A DNA stretch of 64,000 nucleotides from Capillidium heterosporum (GCA_016630905.1 WBMQ01000005.1:930001-994000); one strand, 5' to 3'; positions 13,224-24,718 are shown, numbered from the stretch's first letter. A program made the numbers and translations. Notes: a model not told the origin generated them from the sequence alone.

Positions 13224-13517
13224 ATGATCATGAAGGTGGAATTCCTGCTAGTCACATCGGGCATTGCACTCTACGGCCCGATAGCTAGTATGATATACTT
13301 AGGTATATTCAACTGGACAATTTTTGGTTGTGGGAGCGATGCGTACGCGCAGAACTCCTGTATAATTCTATATTTAACAAAATACCAGATCTATAAAAGC
13401 ATGACTGATGAAATTATTGAAGGTCAACTATATATAGCTAACCTTCAACTCAAAGCAGTTTTGCTATGGTTCTTGATAGATGACATGCCTAATATAATAG
13501 AATATCTCAAATCCTGA
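13224..13517 (+). CDS. Hypothetical small membrane protein
   Basis: An open frame of 97 codons starting MIMKVEFLLVTSG, with one clear hydrophobic helix (FLLVTSGIALYGPIASMIYL) and a second weaker one near the C-terminus (LKAVLLWFLIDDMP). No family recognised. It begins 240 bases after the RBR ligase stop on the same strand. Some RBR ligases carry C-terminal membrane helices, so it could be a last exon of that gene, but I found no convincing splice path. Codon choice is close to background, so chance is possible. Confidence 0.3.
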   Translation: MIMKVEFLLVTSGIALYGPIASMIYLGIFNWTIFGCGSDAYAQNSCIILYLTKYQIYKSMTDEIIEGQLYIANLQLKAVLLWFLIDDMPNIIEYLKS

Positions 13518-14704
13518 CTTTATAGTTTTGTAGTTAGTCAAATACAATAACTGGATGATGCTATTGTATTTATATACAAATGATTTCATCACAAAGTGAT
13601 ATAAACGTTTGATTTGAAAATTGAAGCTATAGCTTAATCAGTGATATGATATGCAAATATTGCGTTTAAAATTTTATTAATGCCCTTGAGCTATATTTAA
13701 ACCTGTTTGTTAGATATATATATATTAGTTAGAACTAGTATCAATAAAAATAATAAGTATCAGCTGGAAAGAAAGGATAATGGTTAATTAGTAAATATAT
13801 CTGCCTATTAGATTTACTACATGATACTAGGAAATATATTCCTTAATATTCAAATTAGTTTAATACTAATAATATTTAATCATAAGAAAAAGCCAAAACT
13901 AATATGGTAAAAAGTGAAGTGAACACCACCAACTCCAACATCAAGTCTTTAGTATAAATATTAGCAATAATCTTTATAGACCATGTCACAGGGAACTGGC
14001 ATTTTAAAAATAAATATACTCTGTCAATTCTATTACTTTTACTTGTCAGCGTCAAGTGTCTTGGTGATAAAGCCATAAATACTGTTGGTGCCGTTGGTAA
14101 TAGACTTATACCTGGAAGTTTAGTCACTGGAATCGTAACCAAATTTGCCTATATCCATTAACCCTATAGAATAGGATTCAATTTAATTATATAGATCAAA
14201 CAATTATTGGAGGGGTTGTAAAGTTGAGATATGTTTTTTGTAGAAAGCGTCGATCATACCATATACTTTTCTGCATTGATTCTGCCTACAGTAGGATTAT
14301 GGAATACTAATAGACAATCAAGCCTACTAGAAGGATTTGCCGGATTTACTTTATTATAATATTGCCATGCCCAGGCTACTGTCTCTAGATCGGAAGGTGT
14401 CTGCAATAGTTTCTAAAGGAAGATCTTAATAAGGGGGCTTTACAAAAAGTATATTTGTAGAAGGCTTTTGAGCATAACCGTGCATTTATAAAAATAAGAG
14501 AAACTACAGCCATCCAAATATAATGAATAAATCTTAGACTGTATATCAATAGCCATAACAACGAAAATATAAACTGCCTAATATATTAAGTCTATATAAT
14601 ACTGAAAAGTAACCGGTCACTATAAAAAGGCTTAGTAAAGCAAACTTAAAGAACCCCTTATAAAATAACTTTGATTTAAATACATATAGTAAGATTATAA
14701 GCTG
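13518..14704. other. Mostly non-coding; one short exon-like frame
   Basis: AT-rich spacer. A 68-codon open stretch on the plus strand at 13958-14161 contains a hydrophobic run (LSILLLLLVSVKCLGD) followed by a well-formed short tail. It has no ATG of its own and may be an exon or a relic. Nothing else supported. Confidence 0.4.
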
Positions 14705-15576
14705 CTAGTTAAAGGCGTTGACCTCATCACGTAAAGTCTTGATAACTGCTCTAGGATCTTGGGCCTTGAAGACGGCAGTTCCAGCGACAATGACGTTGGC
14801 TCCTGCTTCAGCGGCGATCTTGATGGTATCAGGGGCTAAGCCGCCATCTACTTCAATATCTAGGTTGGGGTAAAGGGAACGCGCCTCCTTAACTTTGGTC
14901 ATCATATCAGCCATGAAGGACTGGCCACCAAAACCGGGTTCCACCGTCATTATAAGTAGCATGTCAATGCTGGATAGGAAAGGTTTAGCCTTCTCTAAAG
15001 GGGTGTTGGGCTTGACGGCTAAACCAGCTTTCATACCGGCAGCTTTGATAGCAGCGATAGTCTTGGCAGGGTCGGCTATTGGAATACATTAGTTTAAATT
15101 TAAGCTGGGAAAAGTTACCAACGGCTTCGACGTGGAAGGTGAACATGTTGGCACCAGCTTTACCAAAATCCGATACCCACTTTTGAAAAATATATAAGAG
15201 TACTAAAAGTAAATATTTACCTGGTCGGGGTTGGTGACCATCAAGTGGCAATCTACATGTAAATATTATTCCTATTCGTTTAAAAAATATACCTAGGAAA
15301 GCGTCGGTATGTTTACGTAAACCGTCGATTATAGGGGCACCCAAAGTTAAGTTGGGGACAAAATGGCTACAGTTTCTATTAGCAAAATTTGATAAAATTT
15401 TGAAAGGGTTACCCATCCATAACATCTACAGCAAAATTAGTTTATAAAATTTTAAAAATATAAAAAATACCCATGTGAAGGTAGTCGGCACCCAAGTCAA
15501 TCATGCGTTTAGCTTCGGAAGCTAAGTTAGCAAAGTCGCTAGATAGCATGGAGGGGGCGATCTTGGCTTTAGGCAT
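14705..15576 (-). CDS. RPE1: Ribulose-phosphate 3-epimerase
   Basis: Interconverts ribulose-5-phosphate and xylulose-5-phosphate in the pentose phosphate pathway. Six exons on the minus strand: 15471-15576, 15413-15425, 15293-15366, 15221-15252, 15119-15179 and 14705-15075. They sum to 657 coding bases (218 residues), the usual length. Family signatures are complete: KIAPSMLSSDF at the start, the metal-binding DVMDGHFVPN, HLMVTNPDQWV, MTVEPGFGGQSF and VDGGLAPDT. The second exon is only 13 nt and lies inside the DVMDG motif. All splice sites are GT-AG and introns are about 40-47 nt. The start is the only ATG that gives MPKAKIAPS, matching homologues. No frame breaks. Confidence 0.96.
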
Positions 15577-16745
15577 CTTTTTGAATTTTTTGAAAAGTTG
15601 AAAGTTGAGCTGAAATTACGATCTTTGCAAAGATTTGGATAGAATTTATAACGGAGGAACATTACCTCATTTGTAAAGCTTTGGAGCTAATGACAGTGGG
15701 TACATCACGGGTATTACTAATCTTTTTAGGGGGATATACACTTTGATTATCATAAAGTAGAAGTTTGTGCCTACACCTTTGTAAGATATGCAAACTTACT
15801 AATGTTAAAAGGTAATTCCCATTGCAGTACTATATACCTATTTGAAATCCAACTGAAGACGTGGTGCTGTATGTCAAATATCCGGATATTACTAAAAGTG
15901 CTTTAGGTAGACTGGTGGTGTTTCTATCATACTTTAGATTAGATCTTCGGATTAAGTAAGATATGTCAAAATTTTCGGATAAATCACACCAGCTGAAGTT
16001 CCCAAGTTGAGGATAAAGTATATTGTAACCCCTTAAGAACACGATTCTCCTAAGGGATGGCAAAGATAACATACCAGTCAAAACGGTAATATAATAAGTA
16101 TATATATCAATAGATAGGAAAATGTATGTGACTATACCGCAATATACAAGACTATCATTCATAGTAAAATAGAGCTCAGATATGTAATAAAACGTCTTTA
16201 AAAGCCCAAGAATTCTTACTAAATAAGGATCCATAACTAGACTTGGGTAGTCAAGCTTTGATATATTTATAGCTGATTTACATTGTAAAACGACGTAGTA
16301 CAATATATTTACAGCTCAAGACTACTGTACATACAATTTGAAGTATTTTAATAGAATCCAAAGTATTTATGGATCTCGAAGTAAATATGAAAAGCTTGTT
16401 AATTTGAGATATAGGCTATCAAATAGAAAGAGCTATGAACCAACTACCTAAGAGCAAAAGGGTTAACTTTGCTATAAATATAGTAGGTATATATGTTGAA
16501 TACTATAGGTGTATAATGTATTGAAATACTCATTAAATAAACTTTAAGCTAAAAGCAAATTATATTATTGGGGCCAATAAATTTACATATGATAGGATAT
16601 AGAAGTAGTTCTATAAGCTCTACAACATTTATTATTGTTAGATATGATATATATTTATCGTATAGATAGCATTATAACTCATGCATAAAATGGTTTAAGC
16701 TATATAAAAGAGCCAAATAACTATATTTATTACCTTTGCCAATCC
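15577..16745. other. Intergenic with one weak reading frame
   Basis: Promoter side of the epimerase gene and downstream side of the TMBIM gene. The minus strand has an open frame of 157 codons at 15830-16303 with hydrophobic stretches (VYCGIVTYIFLSIDIYTYYI). It resembles nothing I know and its AT-rich codons match the spacer, so I do not promote it to a gene. Confidence 0.4.
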
Positions 16746-17573
16746 TCAGTCATCACTAGAACCTCCCAAGATCTGCAAGATAGCCAAAAATAAATTCAAT
16801 AGGTCAAGGTAAAGTTCGATCGAAGCCATGATATACTCCTCAGGGTTAAATCTAGTTAATATGAGTTGTGTATCGACAACAATAAATCCTGAAAATAAAA
16901 TAGCCGATCCAACCGCAACTGCAAAGTCAAATGCTGAGCCGAAAGGAAAGAATATTTGAACGAAAGAGATAAGCACTATACCCCATAATGCTGTAACTAA
17001 ATAAGGTTGCCAGTTGGTAAAGTCGTACTTGGACTGCATAGCAATTAGAGTTAAAGCAATAAATAGACCTAGAGTAATTAGAAGGGCTTGTAATACAACT
17101 ACATGGTTGTAAAAACTAACGACAGTACCGATGTTGACACTTTCTAATATGGTAAAAGTTGCCAACAGAATAAAGTTGATAGGGTGACTCTTACGCTTCC
17201 ATATTAAAGCAAATAAATTGATTAAAGTTAAGATGGTATTGACAATTAAAACCCAGCTATTAGTGGTGATAAACTGTTGGATAGGCTTGACTTGACTGAA
17301 TAGGAAGGAAAATAGTACAGTACCTAAAACTTGCATGCCTAAAATACAGTAAACTTTACGAATAAAAGCCATTTTGATGGAGATATCACAGTCGGCAACG
17401 TTGGTGCCAAACATAAAGTCATCTTCTGAAGGTCCACTGGGGTTGAAGGCTGGGTGGTAAGTACTAGTAGACTCAGCTGGTTGGACTTGAGGATGGTTCT
17501 TTGGGGTTATTTCATCTTCTTGGCTATAAAGTGGGGGTTGTTGGGTAGGTACTGCTGTATAGTTGTGACTCAT
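16746..17573 (-). CDS. Bax inhibitor-1 / TMBIM (LFG-GRINA type) membrane protein
   Basis: Single-exon, 275 residues. A cytosolic N-terminus of about 85 residues rich in Pro, Gln and Thr is followed by seven hydrophobic helices typical of the BI-1 family, from KVYCILGMQVLGTVLFSFLF to the C-terminal LYLDLLNLFLAILQILGG. The conserved late region GFIVVDTQLIL...YIMASIELYLDLLNLFL is present, including the acidic residues linked to proton- or calcium-sensitive gating in this family. Proteins of this type sit in ER, Golgi or vacuole membranes and influence calcium leak and stress survival; the exact membrane here cannot be told. Length and domain layout match fungal lifeguard-like members. Confidence 0.94.
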   Translation of the reverse strand: MSHNYTAVPTQQPPLYSQEDEITPKNHPQVQPAESTSTYHPAFNPSGPSEDDFMFGTNVADCDISIKMAFIRKVYCILGMQVLGTVLFSFLFSQVKPIQQFITTNSWVLIVNTILTLINLFALIWKRKSHPINFILLATFTILESVNIGTVVSFYNHVVVLQALLITLGLFIALTLIAMQSKYDFTNWQPYLVTALWGIVLISFVQIFFPFGSAFDFAVAVGSAILFSGFIVVDTQLILTRFNPEEYIMASIELYLDLLNLFLAILQILGGSSDD

Positions 17574-18757
17574 GTTATTTAAAATTGAATTGAAGTTTGA
17601 ACTGGCTCTATAACTTGGTAAGGATATTTAGTTTGGGAAATGCTTTTGCCACTTGAATTTGAAATTTCCCAACTGAGAATTAGGTTCTATAAAGCGAACT
17701 GATGGTTATCAAACTAACCAATAGTTTAGCTTAAAATCGTCATTTTTTGGACAGATTGATTTATCACAATACTCATTTGGTTTGAAGAACCTTAGTTGGG
17801 AATTGACTATTGAAGGTTGGTGATTTTCCATGATGCAGTTTAAAGGACATTGTAAAGTTGATCAAAGTATTTGAATCTGTTTTGAAATGCTACGATAACT
17901 TTTGGCAGAGTTTATTATAAAAGTATTATAGCAGATAGAAGCAGACAAGGTATAAGTAAATGTAATAAGAAGCAAGCTTAACCGATGGGTTGAAAGAGTA
18001 CTACTATATCTAATACAACATTAGTGTAAAGCCAACTAGTCATTTTTATAGGCTTACTATATATTAAATCACCAATTTATCAATAGCCATATAGAATAGT
18101 AAATAGTCACTTTTTTATAAGCCGAATTAATTAATTAAATCTTACTAGTTGGTTTATTAATATCACCATCAAGATAAATTGTTACTTAAATTCAAGTCCA
18201 AGTTTTTAGTATTAATTGCAAGTTACTCTAATTGACATTGAAATTAGTATATATTATACTTTTATTATCTGTAGCTTCAAGTTAGCTTAGGCTATTATAC
18301 TCTGCATATACAAAAAAGCAATATATTTCATTATAGTTTTTACTTTAAAAGAAATTATATTGCTCAGTATAGCATATAAGTTGACAAATTCATAAATATA
18401 ATCAAATTTTTGCCTAACAATATAGAATAGTGTCAAAGTATCGCTTATATAATTTTAGCCAAGTCTACTATTCTAGTTAATGTCATTCTACAAAAAAGCT
18501 TTCTAAGCAATTTGGAAGCTTATTTGATTTTATAGTTGAATCGATGTTAAAAAGCAAACCGTAGAAATTAGAATATGTCAGCCTTATACTACTTCATACA
18601 GTATATATATGTATAAGAAATAACAAGCTATGTTGTATAGGCGATTAAACTTTATCTTTCCTTTCCAGACATATCATAAAGGAAACTTTAAAATATGCAT
18701 AACATATCATTCTAAAGTACTTTAATTTAAACATTTTGTATACTTAATGCTATACAG
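17574..18757. other. Intergenic, divergent promoter region
   Basis: Lies between the minus-strand TMBIM gene and the plus-strand hypothetical gene, so it holds both promoters. AT-rich, no supported reading frame or repeat. Confidence 0.6.
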
Positions 18758-19364
18758 ATGTCAAAACATATTAAAAATAGTTCATCCAATAAAGTTGATG
18801 TAAAATTAAATAGTAATCCAATTATAATTTAGAATTTGTACAAAGGGATAATCCCTTCCAAACCTTCCAAACATTGTGAGGTTTGGCTGCACTTGATTGG
18901 AGGTTTGCAACCTCCATTTTTACTAAGGAGTTTACGTCAGCAGTTGAATCAAATTTCAAAGATCAGATCATGCCAAGGTTTGGTACAGTTCCAAGAAGGA
19001 AAATTAGCGGTTATAATTCACCGTCTTCCAAAATCGGTAAAGCGGTTTAACTTTAATTGCCTTATATATTAATATAGCAAATGAAAGTCAGGGAACTGTG
19101 GCCAGATTTTATAATTGCAGATGATTTAACCCGAATATTGTATCCATTCAAGCAAACGTGGCTAGAAAATGGTCAGCAACAAAAAGTATAAATAACTTGG
19201 AATCCGCTTTTTATCAGCTATCTAAACTTGAAAAATGTAAGTATCCACCACGCCTACTACTCATAGCTTTAAAGAATCTAAGCACATGCATTTATGTTGC
19301 TAACTTTTATAAAGTCCTATCTCCTAACCAATTTTATTGCATTTTTGCTAATCAACTTGTATAG
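18758..19364 (+). CDS. Unrecognised 166-residue protein, four exons
   Basis: Built from exons 18758-18799, 18833-19036, 19078-19185 and 19218-19364. All introns (33, 41 and 32 nt) are GT-AG and keep phase 0. The product starts MSKHIKNSSSNKVD, continues with a compact conserved-looking core (CEVWLHLIGGLQPPFLLRSL; LWPDFIIADDLTRILYPF) and ends FANQLV. There is no signal peptide or membrane helix. A further optional 30-nt intron (GTAAGT...TAG at about 19238-19267) would remove ten residues without changing frame. I do not recognise the family. The consistent phase and splice signals make a real gene likely. Its stop codon is only six bases before the ATG of the next gene, so transcription of the two must overlap. 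Confidence 0.6.
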
Positions 19365-19370
19365 TTAATC

Positions 19371-20457
19371 ATGTACAACAACAACTATCAGCAAGGAGGT
19401 TACGGTAACCAAGGGTACAACTCCGGTCCCAGTTCCTTCGATAACAACAGCTTCGATGAAGAATTTGATCTCAATTCTATTAACCTAAACGCTGAGCCTT
19501 GGGAGATCGCTCAACAGTTGACCGGTGGTGAAAGGGATATCGGCTCCAACTCCAACTTGCAAGGCGCTTTCAACCAGGTAAGTATACTATCCATTATTTC
19601 TTCTAAAAGTAAAATTTAGGCTCAAAATATGAATGTCAACATCGACAGCAACCGATCTCGCGAGATGTTCGAACAGACGAATGTCACTGCCAGAGTAACT
19701 TAAATATTTGAAATTTTACTTACAACTTTAGGGTGGAGGTGGTACCAGTTGGACGACTACTTTGATCGCCGGTTCGGCTGGTTGGGCCGCCATGAGCTAC
19801 TATCAGAACTACCAACGTAAGCAGGGTAACAAGGTCAACCACGGATTCATGAAGAAGATGGTAGCCGGTATCGCTATGGCCCAGGCAGTAAAGATGTTCA
19901 ACAAGCAGAACTCAGGCCCTGGATTCATGGGTATGGGAGGTAAGCGTGAGATTGAACAATCGAGGGACGCTGTCGCCGCCGAAGCTGCTGCCAACGCCAT
20001 GAAGTTGGTTGACGAGCAGTACGGCCCTGGTGGTAACCAAGGTGGCAATCAAGGCGGCAACCAAGGCGGTTATGGTGGTAACCAATCTTATGGTGGCAAT
20101 CAGTCCTACGGCGGCAACCAAGGCGGCTATGGTGGTAACCAGTATAACACCGCTCCACCTCAACCGGCTGGTGGCTACAACTCCAACTACGGTAGCGACC
20201 AAAAAACCCCCTACGGCCAACCCCAAACTTCCTTTAATAACCAGCCCAACATGCCTCAAGGAAACTACGGTGCTCCACCTACTCAAGGTGGTTACGGTGG
20301 TCCTCAGCCTCCTGCCCCTCAAGGTGGTTATGGTGCCCCACAAGGTAGCTACCCCCCATCCGGTCCTAACCAGGGTCAGGGACAGTACGGTCAACCTCCC
20401 TCCTACAACAACCCTGGACCTGGTGGCTTCATCGACCCTAGTCAGAGACGATTCTAA
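19371..20457 (+). CDS. DUF3759 / CipC-like protein with Gly-Gln-Asn-rich tail
   Basis: Exons 19371-19577, 19620-19694 and 19732-20457, about 335 residues. The start MYNNNYQQGGYGNQGY is low-complexity. The central domain (TSWTTTLIAGSAGWAAMSYY...NHGFMKKMVAGIAMAQAVKMF...AAANAMKLVDEQYG) resembles the fungal DUF3759 domain of CipC-type stress- or antibiotic-response proteins, whose biochemical role is unknown. After it comes a repetitive tail of GGNQ, GGYG, PPTQGG and PQGG units to the C-terminus. The low-complexity composition suggests a disordered, possibly condensate-forming protein; that is inference. Introns are 42 and 37 nt with GT-AG ends. Confidence 0.82.
20026..20150 (+). repeat. In-frame GGN/Q tandem repeat coding the DUF3759 protein tail
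   Basis: Degenerate tandem units of 9-12 bases (GGTGGTAACCAA, GGCGGCAACCAA and variants) encode Gly-Gly-Asn-Gln and Gly-Gly-Tyr-Gly runs. Purine/pyrimidine symmetry of the units creates long open frames in other phases, which are shadows. Confidence 0.85.
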
Positions 20458-20745
20458 TTTCCCTTTAACTTTGTTCATATAAGCACTTTTATCTAACTTA
20501 TATAAAATTTATCTTTGTCAAAGGCTTTTAATAGCTCAGTATTTTAACAATAACGCTCTTATCAACAATTGAATTTATAGTGACACATACACATATAGCG
20601 TACTAAGAAATTGATATACTATCTCGTTAATAAGCAATGTATAAAGAACAAAAGATAGATATATAGTTGGAACCTTTTAATCAGGCAAGTTTCAGAACTT
20701 AAGACTACACAAACCTACAGTACTCCTATCCCAAGCCTACTAATA
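20458..20745. other. Convergent intergenic spacer
   Basis: A short 3'-to-3' gap between the DUF3759 and P450 genes. No feature seen. Confidence 0.6.
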
Positions 20746-22293
20746 TCAGACCCTGGGTACGAATACAAGATCCAAGTTCTCTGGTCGGTGGAAGCCGAAA
20801 CTATTTACCTTTGGCTTATCAAGGGTAGCGTAAATCGGGCCCAACTGGATGTCAAATTTCTGAAGTAAGATTGAAAGCACAACCTTCTGCTCAGTCAACG
20901 TGAACCCCATACCGGCACCTAAACAATAGCACGGCATGTCAACTCAACGATCAACAAAAAATAAACTTACACATACGACTGCCGTAACCGAACGGTAACC
21001 AGCTACTATCCTCGCCCTTTTTACCTTTAAATCTTTCCGGGTTGAAGGTATAGGGGTCTTCGTAGACATTAGCATCGAGTTGAGGTATACGAAGGTCCAA
21101 GTTGATAAAAGTTTGCTTTGGTACTTTGAACCCATCACTCAATATAGCCCCCTCTTCACAGTAGCGGAACAATTTGGATATTGTGGGCGAGATACGCATA
21201 CTCTCTTTGATGACCTTGTCTATGTACACCATTTCCTTCAACTGCTCGAAGGTCGGCGTTACGTTGCCACCACCCCCCAAAATTTGCAGGATTTCATCAC
21301 GAGCTTTAACTTGTACATTCTAAATAGTTAGTACCCAAAAAATCTAAAATATACCTTGTGCTTAGCTAAAAAGTACAAGTTGAAGGCCAAAGTGTTGGCA
21401 GTAGTATCATGCCCCGCTAAGAAGAATCCGATCAAGTTGTCCAGGATTTCTATATCATTTAAACCTCCATTTTGAGTGCCTTGTGAGGACTTTATCATAA
21501 AAGTTAGCAAATCGTCCCCACCTTTACCACGTTCTACATCTAGTTTACGTTGCAACATGATGCCTTTGATGAACGTCCGGAATCTCTTGCACTTGTCATG
21601 GGAAATTTGACGTGAAGGTATTAAATCTTCCAATAGAGGGAACATCAAGTAGATGGGGTTGAACATGGCGATCTGTAGGTCGTGATAGAGTTGAAAGTAC
21701 TCATTGTCACTATTTGAATCTAGAGCCTGGAAATCATAACCCAAAAGTGCTAGACCCATGGCATCCAGCGTCAGGTTCTGAAGTAGTTCTACCACGTATA
21801 TAGGACCTCCTTTCTCTACTTCAATCCTTTTTATCAACTTTTTAGTACAATCGGCAAACACTTGAGTCGACCACTTTTTCTTGAGAACTGGTGTTACCAC
21901 TCTCCTAATCCTACGCCACAAGTCCCCATCCGCTGCGAATAGACCGGAATTTCCAAAGAACTTGGCCATCAGCGTTTTATTGACAAATCCAACCGGAAAT
22001 CTTTTGAACTTATCCACATCGTTTAAAACTTCTTTCAAAGTGTCAACTTTGCATATGACGAGCTCCCAACGCCCTTGGCTCCAAATTTTGGCGTAGCCAA
22101 ATTTGAGAGGTGGCTTCAAAACTAATTCAAACAGATCGTCGTAGGATCTACCTAAGATGATGCCAGCTAGGAAGGAGAATGGGGATATAGTTGGTAGATT
22201 TTGCAGTCCATTGGGAACTTTGAAGTACTTGTAAAGTCGGTAGAGGATGTATCCGATTGCTAAATAGGCTATTAAAGTTAAGCTTGCCATCAT
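20746..22293 (-). CDS. Cytochrome P450 monooxygenase
   Basis: Three exons on the minus strand: 21355-22293, 20971-21319 and 20746-20918. Introns are 35 and 52 nt; the total is 486 residues. An N-terminal membrane anchor (SLTLIAYLAIGYILYRLYKY) indicates an ER-bound enzyme. The I-helix oxygen-binding motif is AGHDTTA, the K-helix ExxR is ESMR, the PERF region is FNPERF, and the haem-binding loop is FGYGSRMCAG, formed across the second intron. All key residues are present, so it looks functional. The substrate cannot be told; the sequence is not obviously CYP51 or CYP61. A second Met follows the first, so the start could be one codon later. Confidence 0.94.
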
Positions 22294-24049
22294 ACAAATT
22301 TAAATTGGGATTAGAGTCTTGTAAAATTTAAAGTCTATCATTTATTGGTCCATGCCAAATAGTTTAAAAATAACATTTGGATCTTCTACCTAAAACTTTG
22401 TATTATTTTGCTATAGGGATTGGCGTCTACGACCTTCAAGTTCCAAAGATCACAAGAAACAGCATATACTCCACCCACATAGTAAAGTCCGATCCGTCTT
22501 ATAGTCTATTCCAAAGGAAGTTCAAAACAATATCAAGATGTCTTGAACTTATAAACCATCCCACTTGTCTAGTTTCAATTTTAGCTTCAAGTGGGTTGTT
22601 GAATTTGATAATCTAGTTGGCTATATTAGGTAGGGACTTCTAGTCAAAGCTTTATAATATAGTAAAATGTATACATATAATCTATAGGTTTCGAAAGGTT
22701 AAATCACTATACGGACTCAACCCTTGGCTTTTCTTCTTTTGATTTGTCTTTGATATAGCAAGTGTAGAATTTTGGATCCATTTTGAATACTACTGAATTG
22801 ATATCAACACAAATTGTCATATCCATTCAGGTCAAAATACGAGCCTTATTAGTTTTGAAAAGTATCCAAAATAAAGTTCATTTCATATATTCACAATTAA
22901 GTGTTTCATAAGTTAGTTAAACAATTAGCTATGTTATAATTGATTCTGAAATTTAAATCGCATTAAATCAAATGGGTTCTTAGTATGCTTTTCAAAATAT
23001 TGGATTGTTTTCAACTGTTGAAAAAACCATTGCAAATTTCCAACTGTAATACAATATATAAGAATAGAAAGAAATATTTTAGAAGGTTCTCACTAACTAT
23101 AGCTAAAGCTGTACACTTACTCATCTAAAAACTGTCATTTTACCAAATATAAAAGGTATTACCTGATAAGTATTCCAATACTAGTACAAAACACTATACT
23201 TACATCATCATTAAGAAACACAGTAAAACTAATTCACCCTTAAAAAGAGCAATGTATTAGAGCTGCCTAGCCCTAAACTTTTACCATGTTTTAACTAGTG
23301 CCAATATAGTTTATTCAAAGTAAAATATACCTTTCATAATTATTAGCAGCCTGATAAATATCGCTGTTTTGCTTAACTACATTTTGGGAATCTAAACTAT
23401 AATATAAGAGCTATATCAAATTGATAATGCAAAAGCTTTGGAAAGGAGGGTTTCGGAGCGTAGGAAGTTGGATATAGATATACAATAAAGCGCTCATAGC
23501 TATATAGCATTCTAGTTAAGGTATAAACAAATATACATTATACTTTTGATAAACCTATCCACTATTAAAGTATATTTGAAACGAAGATGTTTGAAATTAA
23601 TATTGAATAGAAATACAATGTACGGCTAATCCAAAGTAATTTATCGATTATTTTAAAAAATAAGTCGGAAATCCAATATATTTCGTTTGGGATAAATGGG
23701 ACAGATACGCTATACAATAAAACAATAGACTACAAATTATTAAATTTTAGGTACATGTACCTATTACATGAATAGTATTAACAACAGAATGCTTATGTTT
23801 AACCTATTTTACTGCCTTTCTTGGTTTTCTAAATCTTATATTTTAATTCCTATCTATTGTCAATTATCGACAACTTATATCGGAATGGCAATCCTAATCA
23901 AAGTTTGAAAAGCATTATGCAGAGCTTCAAGATCGATTTATGATGATGTATTTTCAAGTGCAAAAGCAGTTTGCAATACTGATATATAAACCGAATACCC
24001 TTCACTAATGAAAAGTAATAATCCAAAAGAAATTTCAATTTAGATAAAT
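22294..24049. other. Intergenic, divergent promoter region
   Basis: Between the P450 and the first secreted-family gene. It contains a weak 79-codon frame at 22377-22616 that I do not support. AT-rich, no repeats seen. Confidence 0.55.
23981..23990 (+). promoter_or_regulatory. TATA box of secreted-family gene at 24050
   Basis: GATATATAAA about 65 bp before the ATG. A TATA element at a similar distance precedes every recognisable member of this family in the window. Confidence 0.6.
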
Positions 24050-24718
24050 ATGAAGTTCTTCACTCCAAGTCTTTTTGCAGCTACGTTGATCGTAGTAAGT
24101 CAAGTCGAGTCCAATACCATCCCCTTCTTCGCGTCGTCAGAGAGTCCTGAGCAGTTTGAATTACGCATGGACAAAAGCTTAATGAAACCAGTAGTTATAA
24201 ATGACTTGTCCAGCTCGAATACCAAAGGTGAACTTAACGACAACGGCCAGCCCGGTTTCTTTGGTGATTTGGCTAAGAGTTTCGTAAGTGCTATAGGTAT
24301 ACCTAAGTTGGACGAAAAGGCATCCGACGCTCCCAAAGAAGAGGGGAAGAAAGAAGAAGCTACTAAGTTTAATTTGTTCAGTCACATAGGTAAAGGAGTC
24401 TCTGGTATACTAGGACAGGTTGGCGACGCTCTTACTGACCCCCTCAATGCCCTCAAACCGGGTGCCTCTAAGTTTAACTTACTGGATCATATCGTCGATG
24501 GGTTTACTGGAGAACTTAAGGAGATTGGTAATGTCCTCGGTATTTCTAAGCCTGGAGAAGAGAAGCCTGAAGATAAAAAATCTGAAGATAAAAAACCTGA
24601 AGATAAAAAGCCTGAAGAAAAGAAGCCTGAGGAAAAGAAGCATGAAGAAAAGAAACCCGAAGAAAAGAAACCTGAGGAAAAGAAGCCTGAGGAGAAGCCA
24701 GAAGCACCTAAATCTTAA
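24050..24718 (+). CDS. Secreted SES-family protein A, intact
   Basis: 222 residues, no intron. The N-terminus is a typical signal peptide (MKFFTPSLFAATLIVVSQV) followed by the family signature IPFFASSESPEQFELRMD, then LNDNGQPGFFGDL. The middle has two copies of a module starting KFNLFSHIGKGVSGILGQVG and KFNLLDHIVDGFTGEL, with glycines spaced to make an amphipathic helix. The C-terminus is a run of Lys-Pro-Glu-Asp/Glu-Lys pentads ending PEAPKS. No family I know matches. The signal peptide and lack of membrane helices point to secretion. This is the best-preserved member and the reference for the others at 25750, 27479, 29514, 32065, 40171, 43347 and 47143. Confidence 0.85.
   Translation: MKFFTPSLFAATLIVVSQVESNTIPFFASSESPEQFELRMDKSLMKPVVINDLSSSNTKGELNDNGQPGFFGDLAKSFVSAIGIPKLDEKASDAPKEEGKKEEATKFNLFSHIGKGVSGILGQVGDALTDPLNALKPGASKFNLLDHIVDGFTGELKEIGNVLGISKPGEEKPEDKKSEDKKPEDKKPEEKKPEEKKHEEKKPEEKKPEEKKPEEKPEAPKS
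24567..24705 (+). repeat. KPE(D/E)K pentapeptide tandem repeat
   Basis: Fifteen-base units such as AAGCCTGAAGAAAAG repeat about nine times at the end of family gene A, coding Lys-Pro-Glu-Glu-Lys or Lys-Pro-Glu-Asp-Lys. Units are nearly identical, suggesting recent slippage or unequal crossing-over. Confidence 0.85.

Noticed and set aside
19809-20482. Long open frames opposite and offset to the DUF3759 gene
   Set aside because: Shadows caused by the GGN-type tandem repeat. They have no start context or domain, and the sense frame has the conserved domain.
22377-22616. Small gene divergent from the P450
   Set aside because: 79 codons without domain or signal peptide, in the P450 promoter region; likely chance.
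24567-24705. CRISPR-like regular repeat
   Set aside because: Short coding pentapeptide units without unique spacers, in a eukaryotic gene.
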